NCBI GenBank assembly: GCA_023412665.1
Contig: JAEZCA010000061.1
Coordinates: forward strand, 13,901 to 77,900
Length of the DNA: 64,000 nucleotides
Reading direction: 5' to 3'
From: Bacillota bacterium
Lineage (GTDB): Bacteria > Bacillota > Clostridia > Acetivibrionales > DTU013
This document shows positions 11,701 through 18,839 of this stretch, one piece after another. The notes under the pieces are model-generated. The model was not told the origin of the DNA and searched no databases. It saw only the letters and a program-made list of their open reading frames with translations. A program made the position numbers and the translations under genes. Every line of letters begins with the position of its first letter. Positions within the stretch are counted from its first letter, which is position 1.

Positions 11701-12432
11701 CCTCCTGAGGGTACAGTGATTCAAGCGGTGCCGACAAGTATGACAATTGCGGTTACAGCAGGAACAGAAGCAGACAAGACTCAGCTTATTGCTGCCATAA
11801 ACAATGCAGAGTCTATTTATACCAATGCAGTAGTGGGCTCGCAGCCAGGTCAGTATCCGCAAGCGGCAAAGGATAGCTTCAGGACTGCTGTAGACGCAGC
11901 AATTGCTGTAAAGGACAACATAAATGCAACACAAGAACAGGTGGATGCTGCAGTTGTAGCGCTTAATAATGCGGTACAGGCTTTCAAGAATGCACAGATA
12001 CCAAGTCAAGGCGTGAACAAGCAAGCTCTGGCAGCGGCCATCAGTATTGCAGAGACACTCTTTGGAGATGCGGAAGTCGGTACTCTGCCCGGACAGTATC
12101 CGCAGGCGGCAAAGGATGCCTTCGGTACTGCAATAAATACCGCCAGGTCTGTATACAACAATCAGGATGCAACACAGTCCCAGACAGATAACGCTGTTTC
12201 AGCACTAAACATTGCAATAGATGTCTTCAAGGGAGCGGTGAATAAAGATGTATCAGCGGACCTCAATGCCGATGGAAACATAGACATAGGCGATCTAGCA
12301 ATAGTTGCCTTCTATTACGGTAAGAATTCCACGGCTGAAGACTGGGATGAAGCGAAGGTTTCTGATATTAATGGAGATAAAAAGATTGATATTTCTGACC
12401 TTGCATACATTGCATTAAGGATACTGGAATAA
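5785..12432 (+). CDS. Giant tandem GH9 glycoside hydrolase with cohesin, two FIVARs and dockerin
   Basis: 2215 residues from the ATG at 5785 (AAAGGAAG upstream, signal peptide ending SFAAA). Two homologous halves, each an unrecognised beta-rich domain of about 270 residues, a CelD-type Ig-like domain (xQAGYAP) and a GH9 catalytic domain. Half 1 (about 30-900) has DAGD at 492-495 holding the base Asp495, and Glu880 in ENES as the likely acid. Half 2 (about 910-1760) keeps both aspartates in DPSD (1358-1361), but the acid position aligns with Gly1737, so it may be inactive or a binding module. Then a Big_2 Ig-like domain (about 1765-1860), cohesin (1862-1990), two FIVARs and a dockerin with two good calcium loops (DLNADGNIDIGD, DINGDKKIDISD). 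GH9 enzymes are mostly endo- or processive beta-1,4-glucanases; the exact substrate is unknown. Extracellular, likely docked in the same complex as its neighbours. Confidence 0.87.
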   Translation: MSVKKRILSIILSIIIILGVLPVGSFAAAQAPQVYADNFNMVLSDSSHGTNRYLTTENSNAFNVIMYNSTFDQTFGDQHMSGIELLLHGYRIATNGDIHYLPTPEQWDATPAPSRGTKTFDEATNTITVPMTFNGASDGSLQYNIVATPEPGGGGVTLSVKLTSDMPASLAGKARFNLEFIPSRYESKSFQADSSGSGEYDTFGIFPLHPQSTMAETERPNLPTQAWYVKEWNTDRGESQPVPFAKGYGFSFAPEDELYNISITSDTGELELFDGRDRAQNGWYVLSGLIPSGKSGDVVAKWHIRPKVIQNWVREPNIAFSQAGYAPNQEKFAVMELDKYDNNYPTTASLLHVNADGSKDEVYTASVTEPVSWQRYKYVNFDFTDITQTGMYVIKYGSQESEVFPIANDVYDYSWQSALTSFLAVQMDHIEVRDGNRVWHGASHMDDCSIGPLNTSWFDGQRGASSMPAKLTQAGIGPEEYFPGLNVGGWFDAGDFDLQGPRELEVLRDLINAAEAFDNMGGHDTLSVQWDDKTGGLVEMHKPDGIPDIVQQIAHGIKYVLAQYDVLGGYGGTMELRRLRQYTHLGDPSSDTDGYIYDPNLSEGEIVERDGLVYSGVPDDRVLLGNISTNLTGDVSSNIAGAAYVLADYYPELANKCLDTALAIWDKERAGQAASLSTEWNTLVQLVLATNKLGNYRFNEFKERITPLVPSAFAKGTDWFGRTTYGITSRYNILFIKDLMDEDFTEQIRNAVIEYVDSINYGPESGTPFGVQWTTGSGWGGSPTIIGFGQSLAPMYKFFPDIPELKTYVLRSANYILGRHPVTNNSWLSGVGTKSHLHPYNSNRADESYIPGSILPGHITVSPDIVESLDDFNFLWFENESIINYQSKWIGVGYAASMMANETPATEQGSAKDFDNDFMMSIKKTGPEDGYLHTPGFELFMYNNTFDTELGDKKNAGIELIQSGRRIATNGDISLLDAPEQWDNLIPPVLNSRTVDDINAALNSSLTIPADSKGRPAVGYSLKAEPEAGGVKITVSLDTPLPSDLVGKAGFSLQFTPAQFISKSYQADADGDGNYDTFGVFPLVPQDDMVTASRARTEDQPWYVKNWYKDEGNKQPLPLATGKKMTFSAEDDESRIRITSDSGDLALFDGRNNTQDGWFILRTMIPAGATEVVWHISPDVEQNWTRKPNVAYNQAGYAPELQKTAIIELDPAFNAPATAYIDRLNADGTYTQVFSGELGVPVSWTRYEYRQIDFSSVKDPGVYVIRYAGERSDPFPIAQNVYERTWQASLSGFLAVQMDHMKVREGYRIWHNISFADDALQAPLNTQWFEGWSMGDTTDSPYAPFEHIPGLAAGGWFDPSDSDLETADNLEVIQDLALAFDEFNIDYDTTMVDTDANFVELHRVDGYNDVQQQVKHGILQILGQIENVGFAFKGLKVPSLKQYSQSGDAAKVTDGLVYSSSLAASGDIIQIGDSSALSSESVYGLESGKLDDRFALVGTRDSALQLDASAALASAAYVLKGFDDALAARCLDAAQDIWNDETNEETQDPTLTAAGWKAAVQLVIASNGSNEEYIQFLKDTAALGLNSENFGTVGWKAVRILEYMDQDFQNQFIDALKAYIPVLDSQIAASPFGVPLSEGNEGVLEMGAAMSVLHKYFPGIVSSKYTFNALNYILGTHMYNNTSWVSGVGTKSADLGYGSNRADNFYIAGGIVAGAAEVLPDFHESVDDYAFLRDQTGYSINTAAKWIIVGSAADVYASEAPFKPVTGVAVDKDTLGLAAGTTGQLSITVTPADATDKTLVFTSSDEEVAAVTSTTIDSSTGKIIATVRAKSPGTATIRAASLSNPECYAQCAVTVSQAEVKAVLSGNDTVQPGSSFTIGISLDNAEQSIYAQDITITYDSDVFEYVSTEGADEDIQIVKEDKSVAGKVRLLAANIGGVTGESSHILNLNFKVKDGVQNTTGSIAVTKADLGIPPEGTVIQAVPTSMTIAVTAGTEADKTQLIAAINNAESIYTNAVVGSQPGQYPQAAKDSFRTAVDAAIAVKDNINATQEQVDAAVVALNNAVQAFKNAQIPSQGVNKQALAAAISIAETLFGDAEVGTLPGQYPQAAKDAFGTAINTARSVYNNQDATQSQTDNAVSALNIAIDVFKGAVNKDVSADLNADGNIDIGDLAIVAFYYGKNSTAEDWDEAKVSDINGDKKIDISDLAYIALRILE

Positions 12433-12460
12433 CAGAAATATAGGTAGAATGCAGGGAATG

Positions 12461-12508
12461 CAGCTGTCCCGGGTTAAGTACTTTTTACCTGGGCAGCTGT
12501 TTTTTTCT
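12461..12508 (+). terminator. Rho-independent terminator of the cohesin/dockerin cluster
   Basis: CAGCTG at 12461 pairs with CAGCTG at 12494, extended by CCCGGGT against ACCTGGG with small irregularities, and is followed at once by a T-run (TTTTTTTCTTTT). It closes the secreted-protein gene group. Confidence 0.85.
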
Positions 12509-12651
12509 TTTATGCATAAATATTATTGCGTCCTTGGGCCGGTGAGGGAAAGAAAAACTTTCTTTGAACCGAAGTGTTATAATTGGAATTAAGGATAAGT
12601 TAAGTAATTAACGAAAAGATATTTATTAAAAAAACCTAGGAGGAAGATATC

Positions 12652-12687
12652 ATGTTTGATTTTTTAAAGGGGAGGATTGTCTCATGA
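12652..12687 (+). CDS. 11-codon upstream reading frame overlapping the reductase start
   Basis: ATG at 12652 has the best ribosome site of the region (TAGGAGGAAGAT) and encodes MFDFLKGRIVS. Its TGA overlaps the ATG of the reductase gene (ATGA). The reductase also has its own site (GGGGAGG) inside this frame. It could be a translational-coupling or leader minicistron, or the remnant of a small upstream gene; the sequence does not separate these. Confidence 0.4.
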   Translation: MFDFLKGRIVS

Positions 12688-14384
12688 AGCGAAAAATTTT
12701 GATCATCGGCGGTGTTGCCGGTGGAGCATCAGCAGCAGCAAGACTCAGAAGAAATAGTGAGGATGATCAGATTATTATGTTTGAAAGAGGACCTCACGTT
12801 TCGTTTTCCAACTGTTCCCTCCCCTACCATTTAAGTGGGGTTGTTAAGGATGCAAATGATTTGGTTTTAATGAATCCGGAGCTGTTTTTTAAGCAGTATA
12901 ATATAGAGGCGCGTATAAATAGTGAAGTAATTGCAATTGATAGACAACGTAAAACTGTAAGGGTTAAGAGAACAGATTCGGATGAAGAGTATACGGAAAG
13001 CTATGATAAATTGATATTATCGCCGGGAGCATCTCCGATTGTACCTAAGCTTCCGGGTATTGAATATGCAAATGTTTTCACGGTGCGAAATGTTGTTGAC
13101 ATCGATAAACTGAATCAATTCGTTAAACGAATGGAAACAAAGGACATAGCTGTTATCGGTGGTGGATATGTTGGAGTTGAAGTTGCCGAGAACTTAAGCC
13201 AGGCAGGATACAATGTATCACTGATAGAAGCAACCAATCAAATACTCAGACCGTTTGATTATGATATGGTTCAAATATTCCATAAAGTATTGATGGATCA
13301 TAATGTGAATTTAATCGTAGGAGATAAAGTAGAGAGATTTGAAGGAAATAGCGTTGTCTTAGCCTCTGGGAAAACAGTTAATACCAGTGCTGTTATAATG
13401 GCAATCGGTGTATCGCCGGAAACTAATCTTGCAAAAGAAGCGGGACTGGAAATGGGAGAAACAGGTGCAATCAAGGTGGATAATAATTATCTTACAAATG
13501 ACCCTGATATCTATGCAGTTGGCGATGCAATCGAAGTTTATAATTCATTGACCAATACCATGACTAAACTATCATTAGCTGGTCCGGCGTTAAAGCAGGC
13601 AAGATCAGCTGCGGATCATATTAATCATAAGAGCACCCTGAACAAGGGGTATATCGGTTCATCTGCAATTAAGGTATTTGAATATAATGGTGCATCTACC
13701 GGATTGAATGAATCCCTGATTAAGGCTCTTAATATTAGTATCAATTATGATATTGTTCGTATTATTCTACCAGATAAAGTGGGGCTTATGCCGGATGCTG
13801 CACCAATGCATTTTAAATTACTGTTTGAAGTTCCTACTGGAAGGATTTTAGGAGCTCAGGCAATCGGGAAAGGCGATGTTACAAAGCGGATCGATGTCAT
13901 TGCCACTGCCATTAAGTTCGGTGGAACAGTAGAGGATTTAAAGGATCTGGAATTTTGCTATGCGCCTCCATTTACAACCCCAAAGGATATTGTTAATTAC
14001 GCAGGTTATGTAGGATCAAATCTGTTAAATGGTTCATTTAAGCAGGTAAATGTTGATAAGGTAAGAGAGCTTGTAGAAAAAAATAATATCATTATAGATG
14101 TTAGAGAAACCCATGAATTCAATAGAGGACATATTAAAGGAGCAATAAATATTCCGTTAAGTGAACTAAGGAAAAGAACAAATGAAATTCCTAAGGACAA
14201 ACCGGTATATTTACACTGCCGAACCGGACAACGAAGCTACAATGCCGCTTTAGCGCTTCAGAATCTGGGCTTTGATAATATTTTTAATATTACCGGCAGC
14301 TTTTTAGGAGTCTCCTTCTATGAATACTATAATGATAAACTGAATGGAAGAGAAAGCATTGTAACAGAATATAATTTTAGATAA
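12684..14384 (+). CDS. cdr: CoA-disulfide reductase with C-terminal rhodanese domain
   Basis: 566 residues. N-terminal FAD-binding GGVAGGASAAAR fold, the redox cysteine Cys44 in SFSNCSLPYHL as in CoA-disulfide and NADH-oxidase type reductases, a central NAD(P)H-binding IGGGYVGVE, the second FAD motif PDIYAVGDA near 275, then a dimerisation domain (about 330-455). Residues about 465-560 form a rhodanese domain with catalytic Cys512 in HCRTGQRS. Such fusions (CoADR-Rhd, Npsr) reduce CoA disulfide, CoA persulfide or polysulfide with NAD(P)H in the cytoplasm. Likely role: thiol redox balance or sulfane-sulfur reduction. It stands alone between a terminator and a palindrome. TTGAACCGAAGTGTTATAA about 100 bases upstream resembles a box before the gene at 15906. 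Confidence 0.9.
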   Translation: MKRKILIIGGVAGGASAAARLRRNSEDDQIIMFERGPHVSFSNCSLPYHLSGVVKDANDLVLMNPELFFKQYNIEARINSEVIAIDRQRKTVRVKRTDSDEEYTESYDKLILSPGASPIVPKLPGIEYANVFTVRNVVDIDKLNQFVKRMETKDIAVIGGGYVGVEVAENLSQAGYNVSLIEATNQILRPFDYDMVQIFHKVLMDHNVNLIVGDKVERFEGNSVVLASGKTVNTSAVIMAIGVSPETNLAKEAGLEMGETGAIKVDNNYLTNDPDIYAVGDAIEVYNSLTNTMTKLSLAGPALKQARSAADHINHKSTLNKGYIGSSAIKVFEYNGASTGLNESLIKALNISINYDIVRIILPDKVGLMPDAAPMHFKLLFEVPTGRILGAQAIGKGDVTKRIDVIATAIKFGGTVEDLKDLEFCYAPPFTTPKDIVNYAGYVGSNLLNGSFKQVNVDKVRELVEKNNIIIDVRETHEFNRGHIKGAINIPLSELRKRTNEIPKDKPVYLHCRTGQRSYNAALALQNLGFDNIFNITGSFLGVSFYEYYNDKLNGRESIVTEYNFR

Positions 14385-14470
14385 AGAAAGGGAGTCAAAA
14401 AATACAAGGGACTCTGTGAAGGAAATCTGTAATTTGAGCTTTCTACCACTGCCTAACTGTCTAATGGCAT

Positions 14471-14504
14471 ATCTGGAATTTTTTGATATCAAAAAAATCC
14501 AGAT
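14471..14504. terminator. 34-bp near-perfect palindrome
   Basis: ATCTGGAATTTTTTGAT is followed directly by its inverse with a single mismatch. It contains T-runs in both directions and lies 86 bases after the reductase stop, so it probably works as a terminator. The bases just before it (14452-14469) resemble the ACTGTCTAACTGT motif found at three other intergenic sites. Confidence 0.5.
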
Positions 14505-14626
14505 ACAAGCATCAGAACTTTTTGACCGATAATAATTTACCAACATACGATAATTATCTCTATTTTGGATTGGCAAAAGACAGTATAAAATTTACATTAA
14601 TAAATTATTATTACGGAGGAATGATT

Positions 14627-15712
14627 ATGGCAAAGAAGTTAGTCGTGTTAGTATTAGTGCTGGCTATGATGGCAACTGTTTTCGCAGGCTGCGGCCAGGC
14701 GGGAGCAGGCAAGGATGCCAAGCTCGTTGGAGTAACCATGCCTACAAAGTCGCTCCAGAGATGGAATGAGGACGGTGCCAACGTTAAGGCTGCCCTTGAG
14801 GCAAAGGGATACAAAGTAGACCTTCAGTACGCAGACAACAAACAGGAAGTTCAGAATAGCCAGATCGAGAACCAGATCACCATGGGATGCGATGTTCTCG
14901 TTATTGCTTCAATCGAGGGCGGTGCACTGGGCGGTGTTCTTCAGCAGGCAAAGGCTCAGAATATTCCCGTAATAGCTTATGACAGACTGATAACAAACAC
15001 CGACAAGTGCGACTACTATGCCACATTCGATAACTACGGCGTTGGAAAGATGCAGGGCGAATTTATCGTCAGCGCTCTTAAGCTTGACCAGGGCGAAAAG
15101 GGCCCATTCTCGATGGAATGCTTCGGCGGCGACCCAGGCGACAATAACGCAGGCCTGTTTAACAAGGGCGCTATGGATGTACTGCAGCCATACATAGACA
15201 GCGGAGTGCTCGTTGTCAAATCAACTCAGACTGTATTCCCGGATCAGATCGCTATCACAAACTGGGAATCCAAGGGAGCCCAGGATAGAATGGATAATCT
15301 TCTGACTGGTTATTATGCAGACAGTAACATCGATGTAGTCCTCTCCCCGAATGACAGCCTTGCGCAGGGTATCGTAGCTTCTCTGAAGTCAGCAGGCTAC
15401 GGCTCAGGCTCAAAACCCTTCCCGATACTCACCGGCCAGGACTGCGACAAGATCAATGTAGGCCAGATCATTCGCGGCGAACAGTCCATGTCTATTTTCA
15501 AGGATACAAGGGATCTCGCTACCCAGGTCATCGCTATGACTGATGCGATACTCGCAGGGCAGACAGTTCCAACAAATGCAAGCTATAACAATGGAGTCAT
15601 CGATGTTCCTTCCTTCAACTGCCAGATTAAGTTTGCAAACAAGGATAACTGGAAGGAACTGCTCGTCGACAGTAAGTACTACAAGCTGGAAGATATTCCG
15701 GACGCAAAATAA
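14627..15712 (+). CDS. chvE: Multiple-monosaccharide ABC transporter binding lipoprotein (ChvE type)
   Basis: 361 residues from the ATG at 14627; GGAGG lies 7 bases before it, whereas the ATG at 14621 is too close. Lipoprotein signal with lipobox FAGC (Cys21). The mature part is a two-lobed periplasmic-binding fold of the ribose/xylose class (GVTMPTKSLQRW, VIAYDRLI, LSPNDSLAQGI, LTGQDCD), matching ChvE/XylF-like proteins that capture xylose, arabinose, galactose or glucose outside the membrane. Its ATPase and permease follow at 15906 and 17454. A strong terminator right after this gene should make it more abundant than the transporter core, as is usual for binding proteins. The sugar cannot be fixed from sequence. 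Confidence 0.88.
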   Translation: MAKKLVVLVLVLAMMATVFAGCGQAGAGKDAKLVGVTMPTKSLQRWNEDGANVKAALEAKGYKVDLQYADNKQEVQNSQIENQITMGCDVLVIASIEGGALGGVLQQAKAQNIPVIAYDRLITNTDKCDYYATFDNYGVGKMQGEFIVSALKLDQGEKGPFSMECFGGDPGDNNAGLFNKGAMDVLQPYIDSGVLVVKSTQTVFPDQIAITNWESKGAQDRMDNLLTGYYADSNIDVVLSPNDSLAQGIVASLKSAGYGSGSKPFPILTGQDCDKINVGQIIRGEQSMSIFKDTRDLATQVIAMTDAILAGQTVPTNASYNNGVIDVPSFNCQIKFANKDNWKELLVDSKYYKLEDIPDAK

Positions 15713-15727
15713 GTTAAGTGAAATGAA

Positions 15728-15757
15728 ATGGCGGCAGCCTGGCTGCCGCCATTTTTA
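15728..15757 (+). terminator. Intercistronic terminator after chvE
   Basis: ATGGCGGCAGCC and GCTGCCGCCAT form an 11-12-bp GC-rich stem with a tiny loop, followed by TTTTT. The transporter genes downstream continue in the same direction, so read-through here probably sets the binding-protein to transporter ratio. Confidence 0.85.
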
Positions 15758-15905
15758 ATACCGGGGACAGATAACCTATGCCTATAGTTATTGGGAGGCT
15801 GCAAAACGTTTGCGGCCGGCCTCATTGAAATCCTGCTGAGGTAATGAAATTTTTCTGCAATCGAAAAATCTATTCATTGACCGAAGCGTTATAAAGGAGC
15901 AGACA

Positions 15906-17441
15906 ATGTCGGAATATATCCTTGAAATGGAAAACATCACGAAAGAGTTCCCTGGCGTCCTCGCTCTGAGCAATGTTACTTTTAAAGTGAAAAAGGGAGA
16001 GATACATGCGCTGGTTGGGGAAAACGGAGCCGGCAAATCTACGCTGATGAATGTTCTGAGCGGTATATATCCCTATGGTTCATATACCGGTAACATAATC
16101 TACAAGGGGAAGGAATGCAGGTTCAAAAATATTCGCGACAGTGAAGAAGCGGGTATTGCAATTATCCATCAGGAGCTGGCGCTCAGCCCCTTCATGACTA
16201 TCGCCGAGAATATATTTATAGGAAATGAAAGAGCGAAGAATGGTGTAATAAATTGGGATGAAACCAATAAAGAAGCAATTGCGTTAATGAAGAAGGTCGG
16301 CCTTAATGAAAGTTATTCCACTCTTATAAAGAACATAGGTGTTGGAAAACAGCAGCTTGTCGAGATAGCTAAGGCATTGTCGAAAAACTGTGAACTGCTC
16401 ATATTGGATGAACCTACAGCAGCTCTTAACGATGAAGATTCCAACCACTTGCTTGAACTTTTGCAAACGCTTAATAAAGAGCATGGCCTTACGTGCATAA
16501 TGATTTCGCATAAGCTCCATGAAGTCATAAAGATTGCCAATAGTATAACAGTTCTGCGGGATGGAAAGACAATAGAGACGTTGAATAACGATGAGAATGT
16601 CAGTGAAGGCCGTATTATACAAGGGATGGTTGGCCGTGAGCTGACAGACCGTTTTCCGAAGCATGTTACAAAGGCTGGTGAGATTGGTTTTGAGATCAAG
16701 GACTGGGTTGTGCATGATCCTCTTAATGATGAAAGAGTTGTCATAAACCATGTCAATATGTACTTCAGAAAGGGCGAAATAGTAGGGCTTGCCGGCCTTA
16801 TGGGAGCGGGAAGGACAGAGCTTGCAATGAGCATATTTGGCAGGGCATACGGCAGAAGGATAAGCGGCAGGATCATCAAGGATGGCAAGGAGCTAACTAT
16901 CAGCAAGATCGGTCATGCAATAGCCAACGGAATAGCTTATGTTACCGAAGACAGGAAAACGGCAGGCTTGGTGCATATACAGGATATTAAGAAGAATATT
17001 ACCTTGGCTAATTTGCAAGCAATTACAAAGGGCTTTGTCGTAAATGAAGATGAAGAAATAATTGTCGGGAAGGATTACAGGGAAAGGTTCAATATAAAAT
17101 CATCAAGTGTGTTTCAAAAAGCGGGCAATCTTTCGGGAGGAAACCAGCAGAAGGTGGTACTCAGCAAATGGATATTTGCCTCCCCCGATGTACTGATACT
17201 TGACGAACCTACGAGAGGGATCGATGTTGGTGCAAAGTATGAGATATATAAGATAATCCTGCAGTTGGCAGAGGCGGGAAAATGTGTAATCATAATCTCT
17301 TCGGAACTGCCGGAAATATTGGGGATCACCGACCGCTTGTATATAATAAACGAGGGACGTGTAGTAGGAGAAATGAAGACGAGCGAGGCGACCCAGGAAG
17401 ATATTATGTCAATAATAATAAAGAGTTCTGCAGGGCGATAG
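15906..17441 (+). CDS. mmsA: Multiple-monosaccharide ABC transporter ATPase (MmsA/GguA)
   Basis: 511 residues; ATG preceded by AAAGGAGC. Two ATP-binding cassettes in tandem, as in all RbsA/XylG/MmsA sugar ATPases. The first has a standard Walker A (GENGAGKST, about 38-46), the signature [13 protein letters not shown] and Walker [12 protein letters not shown]. The second has a degenerate Walker A ([10 protein letters not shown]) but an intact signature LSGGNQQKV and [11 protein letters not shown], the usual pattern of the family. It powers uptake of the sugar delivered by the lipoprotein at 14627 through the permease at 17454. TTGACCGAAGCGTTATAA at 15877-15894 is a possible promoter or operator. 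Confidence 0.92.
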   Translation: MSEYILEMENITKEFPGVLALSNVTFKVKKGEIHALVGENGAGKSTLMNVLSGIYPYGSYTGNIIYKGKECRFKNIRDSEEAGIAIIHQELALSPFMTIAENIFIGNERAKNGVINWDETNKEAIALMKKVGLNESYSTLIKNIGVGKQQLVEIAKALSKNCELLILDEPTAALNDEDSNHLLELLQTLNKEHGLTCIMISHKLHEVIKIANSITVLRDGKTIETLNNDENVSEGRIIQGMVGRELTDRFPKHVTKAGEIGFEIKDWVVHDPLNDERVVINHVNMYFRKGEIVGLAGLMGAGRTELAMSIFGRAYGRRISGRIIKDGKELTISKIGHAIANGIAYVTEDRKTAGLVHIQDIKKNITLANLQAITKGFVVNEDEEIIVGKDYRERFNIKSSSVFQKAGNLSGGNQQKVVLSKWIFASPDVLILDEPTRGIDVGAKYEIYKIILQLAEAGKCVIIISSELPEILGITDRLYIINEGRVVGEMKTSEATQEDIMSIIIKSSAGR

Positions 17442-17453
17442 GGGGAATAATGT

Positions 17454-18677
17454 ATGAGCAGTTTTAAGGAAGTAGTCAACCGTAACATACGGCAATATGT
17501 GATGATTTTTGCCCTTGTGGCAATTATGATATTTTTTGGTATTATGACCGGTGGTAAGCTTATCTGGCCAAGAAATATATCTATGCTGGTGCGCCAAAAC
17601 GCATATGTGCTGATACTTGCTATTGGAATGATGTTTTGTATATTGACTGGTGGCAATGTTGACCTCTCGGTCGGTTCGCTGGTCGCTCTTGTAAGTGCAA
17701 TGTCGGGGCTTATGGCAACGACCCTTGGTCTGCCGACAGGACTGGCTATAATCATCAGCATTATAACAGGTCTTTTGGCAGGTATATGGCAGGGCTTTTG
17801 GATCGCGTATGTCAAAGTGCCGCCTTTTATCACAACACTGGCAGGCATGCTCGTTTTCCGAGGGATCAATAATATAATACTGAACGGTCAGACCTTGCCG
17901 CTATCAGGTCTTTACGTTATTATCGGTACGGGTTCGGTTCCTGATATCGCTCCGAATACAGTTCCGGATTTTTTACGAATCGGTGATTTGCTGCAGCTGC
18001 AAAACAAACCGGAATTTCTGAATGTAACGATGCTTATTATAGGGCTTGCATTATCAATCATTTATGTGCTGTTTATGATTTTAAACAGGAGAAGTAAATT
18101 GGCGCGCGGTTATGAGGTTGCGTCTTTCAAGACGGTCATCACAAAAGCTGTTTCATTTTTTATCATTATCAATGTTTTCGCATACTGGCTGGCAATGGAT
18201 GATGGCCTGCCTATTATGCTGATTTTACTGGCTGCTTTGTATGCCATTTATACATTTATTGCGACTAAAACCATACCTGGACGTCATATTTACGCAATGG
18301 GAGGGAACATAAAGGCAGCAGAGCTTTCAGGGGTCAACACTAAAAAAATGATGTTCCTCGTATATTCGAACATGGGGCTTTTAGCAGGGGTGGCAGGAGT
18401 AGTTACTGCCGGAAGATCTATGGCCTCCTACCCTAATGTGGGAGCGAACTTTGAGCTGGATGCTATAGGTGCATGCTTTATAGGCGGCGCTTCTGCATAC
18501 GGCGGTGTAGGAACGATATGGGGAGCTGTCGTAGGCGCATTTATTATGGGCGTTATGAACAACGGCATGTCTATTATAGGCTTAAACGTCTTTTTGCAGT
18601 CTGTTGCGAAGGGGCTTGTGGTGCTTTTAGCTGTCGCATTCGACATGTATTCAAAATCTAAATCCAGGCTTGGCTAG
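17454..18677 (+). CDS. mmsB: Multiple-monosaccharide ABC transporter permease (MmsB/GguB)
   Basis: 407 residues, starting 12 bases after the ATPase gene with GGGGGAA upstream. About ten hydrophobic segments and the BPD_transp_2 signature region (GGNVDLSVGSLVALV; later GANFELDAIGACFIGG). It is longer than RbsC-type permeases because of an insertion around 185-260 (RRSKLARGYEVASF), which is typical of GguB/MmsB and XylH. It forms the membrane channel for the MmsA ATPase, probably as a homodimer. Confidence 0.92.
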   Translation: MSSFKEVVNRNIRQYVMIFALVAIMIFFGIMTGGKLIWPRNISMLVRQNAYVLILAIGMMFCILTGGNVDLSVGSLVALVSAMSGLMATTLGLPTGLAIIISIITGLLAGIWQGFWIAYVKVPPFITTLAGMLVFRGINNIILNGQTLPLSGLYVIIGTGSVPDIAPNTVPDFLRIGDLLQLQNKPEFLNVTMLIIGLALSIIYVLFMILNRRSKLARGYEVASFKTVITKAVSFFIIINVFAYWLAMDDGLPIMLILLAALYAIYTFIATKTIPGRHIYAMGGNIKAAELSGVNTKKMMFLVYSNMGLLAGVAGVVTAGRSMASYPNVGANFELDAIGACFIGGASAYGGVGTIWGAVVGAFIMGVMNNGMSIIGLNVFLQSVAKGLVVLLAVAFDMYSKSKSRLG

Positions 18678-18700
18678 GCTCGACTAAGGCAAATTACACT

Positions 18701-18741
18701 GGGCTGTCTCAAAATCAGATAAAGCTGATTAGGGACGGCCC
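18701..18741 (+). terminator. Terminator after the mmsAB genes
   Basis: GGGCTGTC pairs with GACGGCCC (one G-T pair) and an inner AATCAG with CTGATT around ATAAAG; a short pyrimidine tail (TCTTTC) follows. It separates the transporter from the sensor operon. Confidence 0.6.
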
Positions 18742-18779
18742 TCTTTCGTTCATACATAATTCTTTTTTTTCATCCCTTT

Positions 18780-18790
18780 TATGGTATAAT
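18780..18790 (+). promoter_or_regulatory. Extended -10 promoter of the sensor operon
   Basis: TATGGTATAAT is a perfect -10 hexamer with the TGn extension, 49 bases before the start at 18840. No good -35 hexamer is visible. The same 11 bases recur at 24085-24095 and, on the minus strand, at 51276-51286, suggesting a favoured promoter form. Confidence 0.6.
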
Positions 18791-18839
18791 GTATAAAGAT
18801 AAACAGGCCGGGCGGTGCCAGCCTGCGGGGGGTAACGAA

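Noticed and set aside
16313..16906. Long minus-strand frame inside mmsA
   Set aside because: It lies opposite conserved ABC motifs; a Ser/Pro/Leu-rich translation is typical of antisense frames.
18789..18839. Earlier start for the anchored sugar sensor
   Set aside because: The codon overlaps the TATGGTATAAT promoter and has no ribosome site.
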